A stretch of DNA of 7,094 nucleotides from positions 1 through 7,094 of the forward strand of contig JAHEHB010000292.1 of the NCBI GenBank assembly GCA_024644775.1. The letters run 5' to 3'. Shown piece by piece: positions 5,688-7,094 of the stretch (position 1 is the first letter of the stretch; every line of letters starts with the position of its first letter). The notes beneath the pieces are model-generated. The model was not told the DNA's origin. It made no database searches and saw only the letters and a list, made by a program, of their open reading frames with translations. This DNA comes from Deltaproteobacteria bacterium (GTDB taxonomy: Bacteria > Desulfobacterota > Desulfobacteria > Desulfobacterales > SURF-15). Position numbers and translations under genes: made by a program.

Positions 5688-5754
5688 AGAATCTCGTCCA
5701 AAATGCAGGACAATGCAGACATTGAGCCCCATTGAGCCTTTGACTGGGTTTTGA

Positions 5755-6930
5755 AATAGAATCGATACAAAGGAGAAATACAATGAACTCGCTATAAAGA
5801 CCCTTTTCGCCGAAAGTCTGATGAATCTACACCCGTGGGATTACTGGCAGAAAATCGGAACGCCGCAACCATGGACCGCGGAAATTGTAAACACGTTGGA
5901 GGAAGTACTTGAAATCGACCCCTACCATCCTGGTGCGAATCATCTTTATATACACGCGGTGGAGGCATCCAAAACTCCCGAGCGCGCACTCACCGCTGCG
6001 AAACGACTAGGTGACCTGGTTCCTGGTGCCGGCCATCTCGTACACATGCCGTCCCATATTTATATTCGAACCGGAAACTACCACCAGGGCTCCCTTGCCA
6101 ATCAGCGGGCCGTGGAGGCGGATGCAGAATACATCACGCAGTGCCGCTCCCAGGGAATGTATCCGCTGGCGTACCATCCCCATAACTATCATTTTCTTTG
6201 GGCTACTGCGACCCTGGAAGGAAACAGCGAACTGGCCATTCATGCGGCCCACAAGGTTGCTTTAAAAACCGATCAAAAGGTCATGCGAGAGCCCGGATAC
6301 GGAACCCTGCAGCATTTCTATACCATTCCGCTTTACGCGCTTGCCCGATTTGGAAAATGGAACGTTATCCTTCAGGAGCCGGCACCAGCGGAAGATTTGC
6401 TCTACCCCAACGGTATATGGCACTTCGTACGGGGACTTGCCTTTGTAAGAACGGACCGCGTATCTAAAGCGGAAAGAGAGTTGAAGCAGCTAAAGAAAAT
6501 CACTGCCAATCCTTCCCTTGAAAAGGTGACGATATGGGATATCAACACCACATCACATCTACTTAAAATTGCGGTAGAGATTATCAGTGCCGAGATCGCG
6601 GAGAAGAAGGGTACATACGATGCGGCTATTACGCACCTTAAGGAAGCGGTCACCCTTGAAGATCAGCTCAATTATGATGAGCCGCCCGCGTGGTACGCAC
6701 CGGTACGGCAGACACTTGGGGCTGTTCTCTTGGCGGCCGGGAATCTAAAGGAAGCCGAGAAAATTTACCGGGAAGATCTTGAAAAATTTCCCAACAACGG
6801 GTGGTCATTGTACGGCCTACACCAAAGTCTGGAAGCGCAAGGGAAATCGGAAGATGCCCAACGGGTGAAAAAAAACTTCGAGACGGCTTGGAAATGGGCG
6901 GATATCAAGCTGACTTCATCTCGATTCTAA
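5755..6930 (+). pseudogene. Large TPR-family protein, N-terminal part missing
   Basis: The open frame starts after TGA (5752-5754) and runs 391 codons. Residues before the first ATG (5821) already look like family sequence: KEKYNELAIKTLFAESL, then MNLHPWDYW. The gene therefore once extended further upstream. I recognise a bacterial TPR protein family usually about 550 residues long, with hallmarks HPGANHLYIHAVEAS (from about 5929), PGAGHLVHMPSHIYIRTG and YHPHNYHFLWA. A C-terminal TPR unit follows (TLGAVLLAAGNLKEAEKIYREDL), then the standard ending NNGWSLYGL..ADIKLTSSRF. Roughly 170 N-terminal residues, normally carrying the export signal and first TPRs, are absent. ATG 5821 has no ribosome site. 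AAGGAG at 5770 precedes an out-of-frame ATG (5783) that stops after four codons, so translation of the rest is doubtful. The retained part has no internal stops. Function of the intact family is not known to me. Confidence 0.7.
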
Positions 6931-6977
6931 ATACGTCATCCGGGAGCGGCGAATATTCCTTTACCGATAAGGATCTA

Positions 6978-7015
6978 AACGCAGCCCGGAAGCTAACAGT
7001 CTTCCGGGCTGCGTT
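6978..7015. terminator. Perfect 15-bp hairpin, intrinsic terminator
   Basis: AACGCAGCCCGGAAG (6978-6992) and CTTCCGGGCTGCGTT (7001-7015) are exact reverse complements with an 8-nt loop. It lies 48 bases after the TPR remnant stop codon. The plus-strand tail (ATTGTAATAACTTC) is only modestly T-rich. On the minus strand the stem is followed by TTTAGATCC. The strength and GC content of the stem, and a possible minus-strand gene end at 7028, suggest it serves both directions. Confidence 0.75.
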
Positions 7016-7027
7016 ATTGTAATAACT

Positions 7028-7094
7028 TCATAATCTATCTCTACGAGCAAAAGGATTCAGAATTTCTATTTCTGCTATCCGATCTCTATCTTCT
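7028..7094 (-). pseudogene. Possible remnant of an Rpn / PD-(D/E)XK transposase-family protein (partial)
   Basis: From the window edge leftward one minus-strand frame reads EDRDRIAEIEILNPFARRDR plus Leu, then a TGA (7030-7028). The EIEILNPF..R pattern resembles the N-terminal region of Rpn-type recombination-promoting nucleases. There it normally continues into a DKLSILDV-like strand carrying catalytic residues. Here the frame stops instead, so this would be a truncated relic. Only 21 residues are visible and they are rich in Arg/Asp, so the match could be chance or the end of an unrelated gene. Confidence 0.25.

Noticed and set aside
5720..5739. Tandem 10-bp repeat (CATTGAGCCC, CATTGAGCCT)
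   Set aside because: Only two copies in a short intergenic stretch, with no sign of a longer array or functional context.
5713..5754. Short frame MQTLSPIEPLTGF ending at the TGA before the TPR remnant, as a possible lost 5' part of that gene
   Set aside because: It has no resemblance to the N-terminal region of the large TPR family and is interrupted by the stop.
5783..5797. ATG with a good AAGGAG site (5770-5775) upstream of the large TPR frame
   Set aside because: It is out of frame with the TPR sequence and stops after four codons. The AAGGAG is part of codons (KEKYN) continuous with TPR-family sequence.

Overview
The window looks like chromosomal DNA of a Gram-negative, probably anaerobic bacterium. 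A CMP-Kdo synthetase implies a lipopolysaccharide outer membrane. A class I (iron-sulfur) fumarase-like pair, a LarB enzyme for the nickel-pincer cofactor and a CaiB-type CoA-transferase fit a Desulfobacterota-like or other anaerobic proteobacterial lineage. The two interspersed repeat types at 973-1297 resemble families I associate with that group. The taxonomic guess is inference and was not searched.

Layout. At 1-728 (minus) lies almost all of larB, cut by the window edge. Its upstream region has a 14-bp direct repeat (20-bp period) overlapping a candidate promoter. Positions 729-1368 hold no credible gene but contain an A/CAAA-rich tract with a small hairpin, a MITE/REP-like palindromic element (973-1068) and a nested inverted repeat (1137-1297). 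kdsB (1369-2115, plus) converges on a two-gene minus-strand operon (3514 to 2122). That operon encodes a beta then an alpha subunit of a divergent class I fumarase/tartrate-dehydratase-like hydro-lyase. A universal stress protein gene (3671-4066, plus) is divergent from it, across an intergenic region with a 7-bp inverted repeat and a candidate sigma70 promoter.

From about 4094 to the end the window looks worn. A CaiB/BaiF CoA-transferase on the minus strand has lost its N-terminal quarter (4094-4981). A small intact secreted TPR protein follows (5126-5638, plus). Next comes a large TPR-family gene that has lost its 5' part (5755-6930, plus), closed by a perfect 15-bp hairpin (6978-7015). The last 67 bases may encode, on the minus strand, a remnant of an Rpn/PD-(D/E)XK transposase-type protein.

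I see no single pathway joining these genes. They are separate housekeeping or metabolic units: Kdo activation, NPN cofactor synthesis, a hydratase of uncertain substrate and a stress protein. I found no CRISPR array, tRNA, rRNA, intact transposon or defence system, and nothing I would call a new multi-gene system. The points most worth a second look are the altered active-site motifs of the fumarase-like pair, the two genes truncated on the sides facing the intact TPR gene, and the KdsB that resembles the Kdo8N-activating type.
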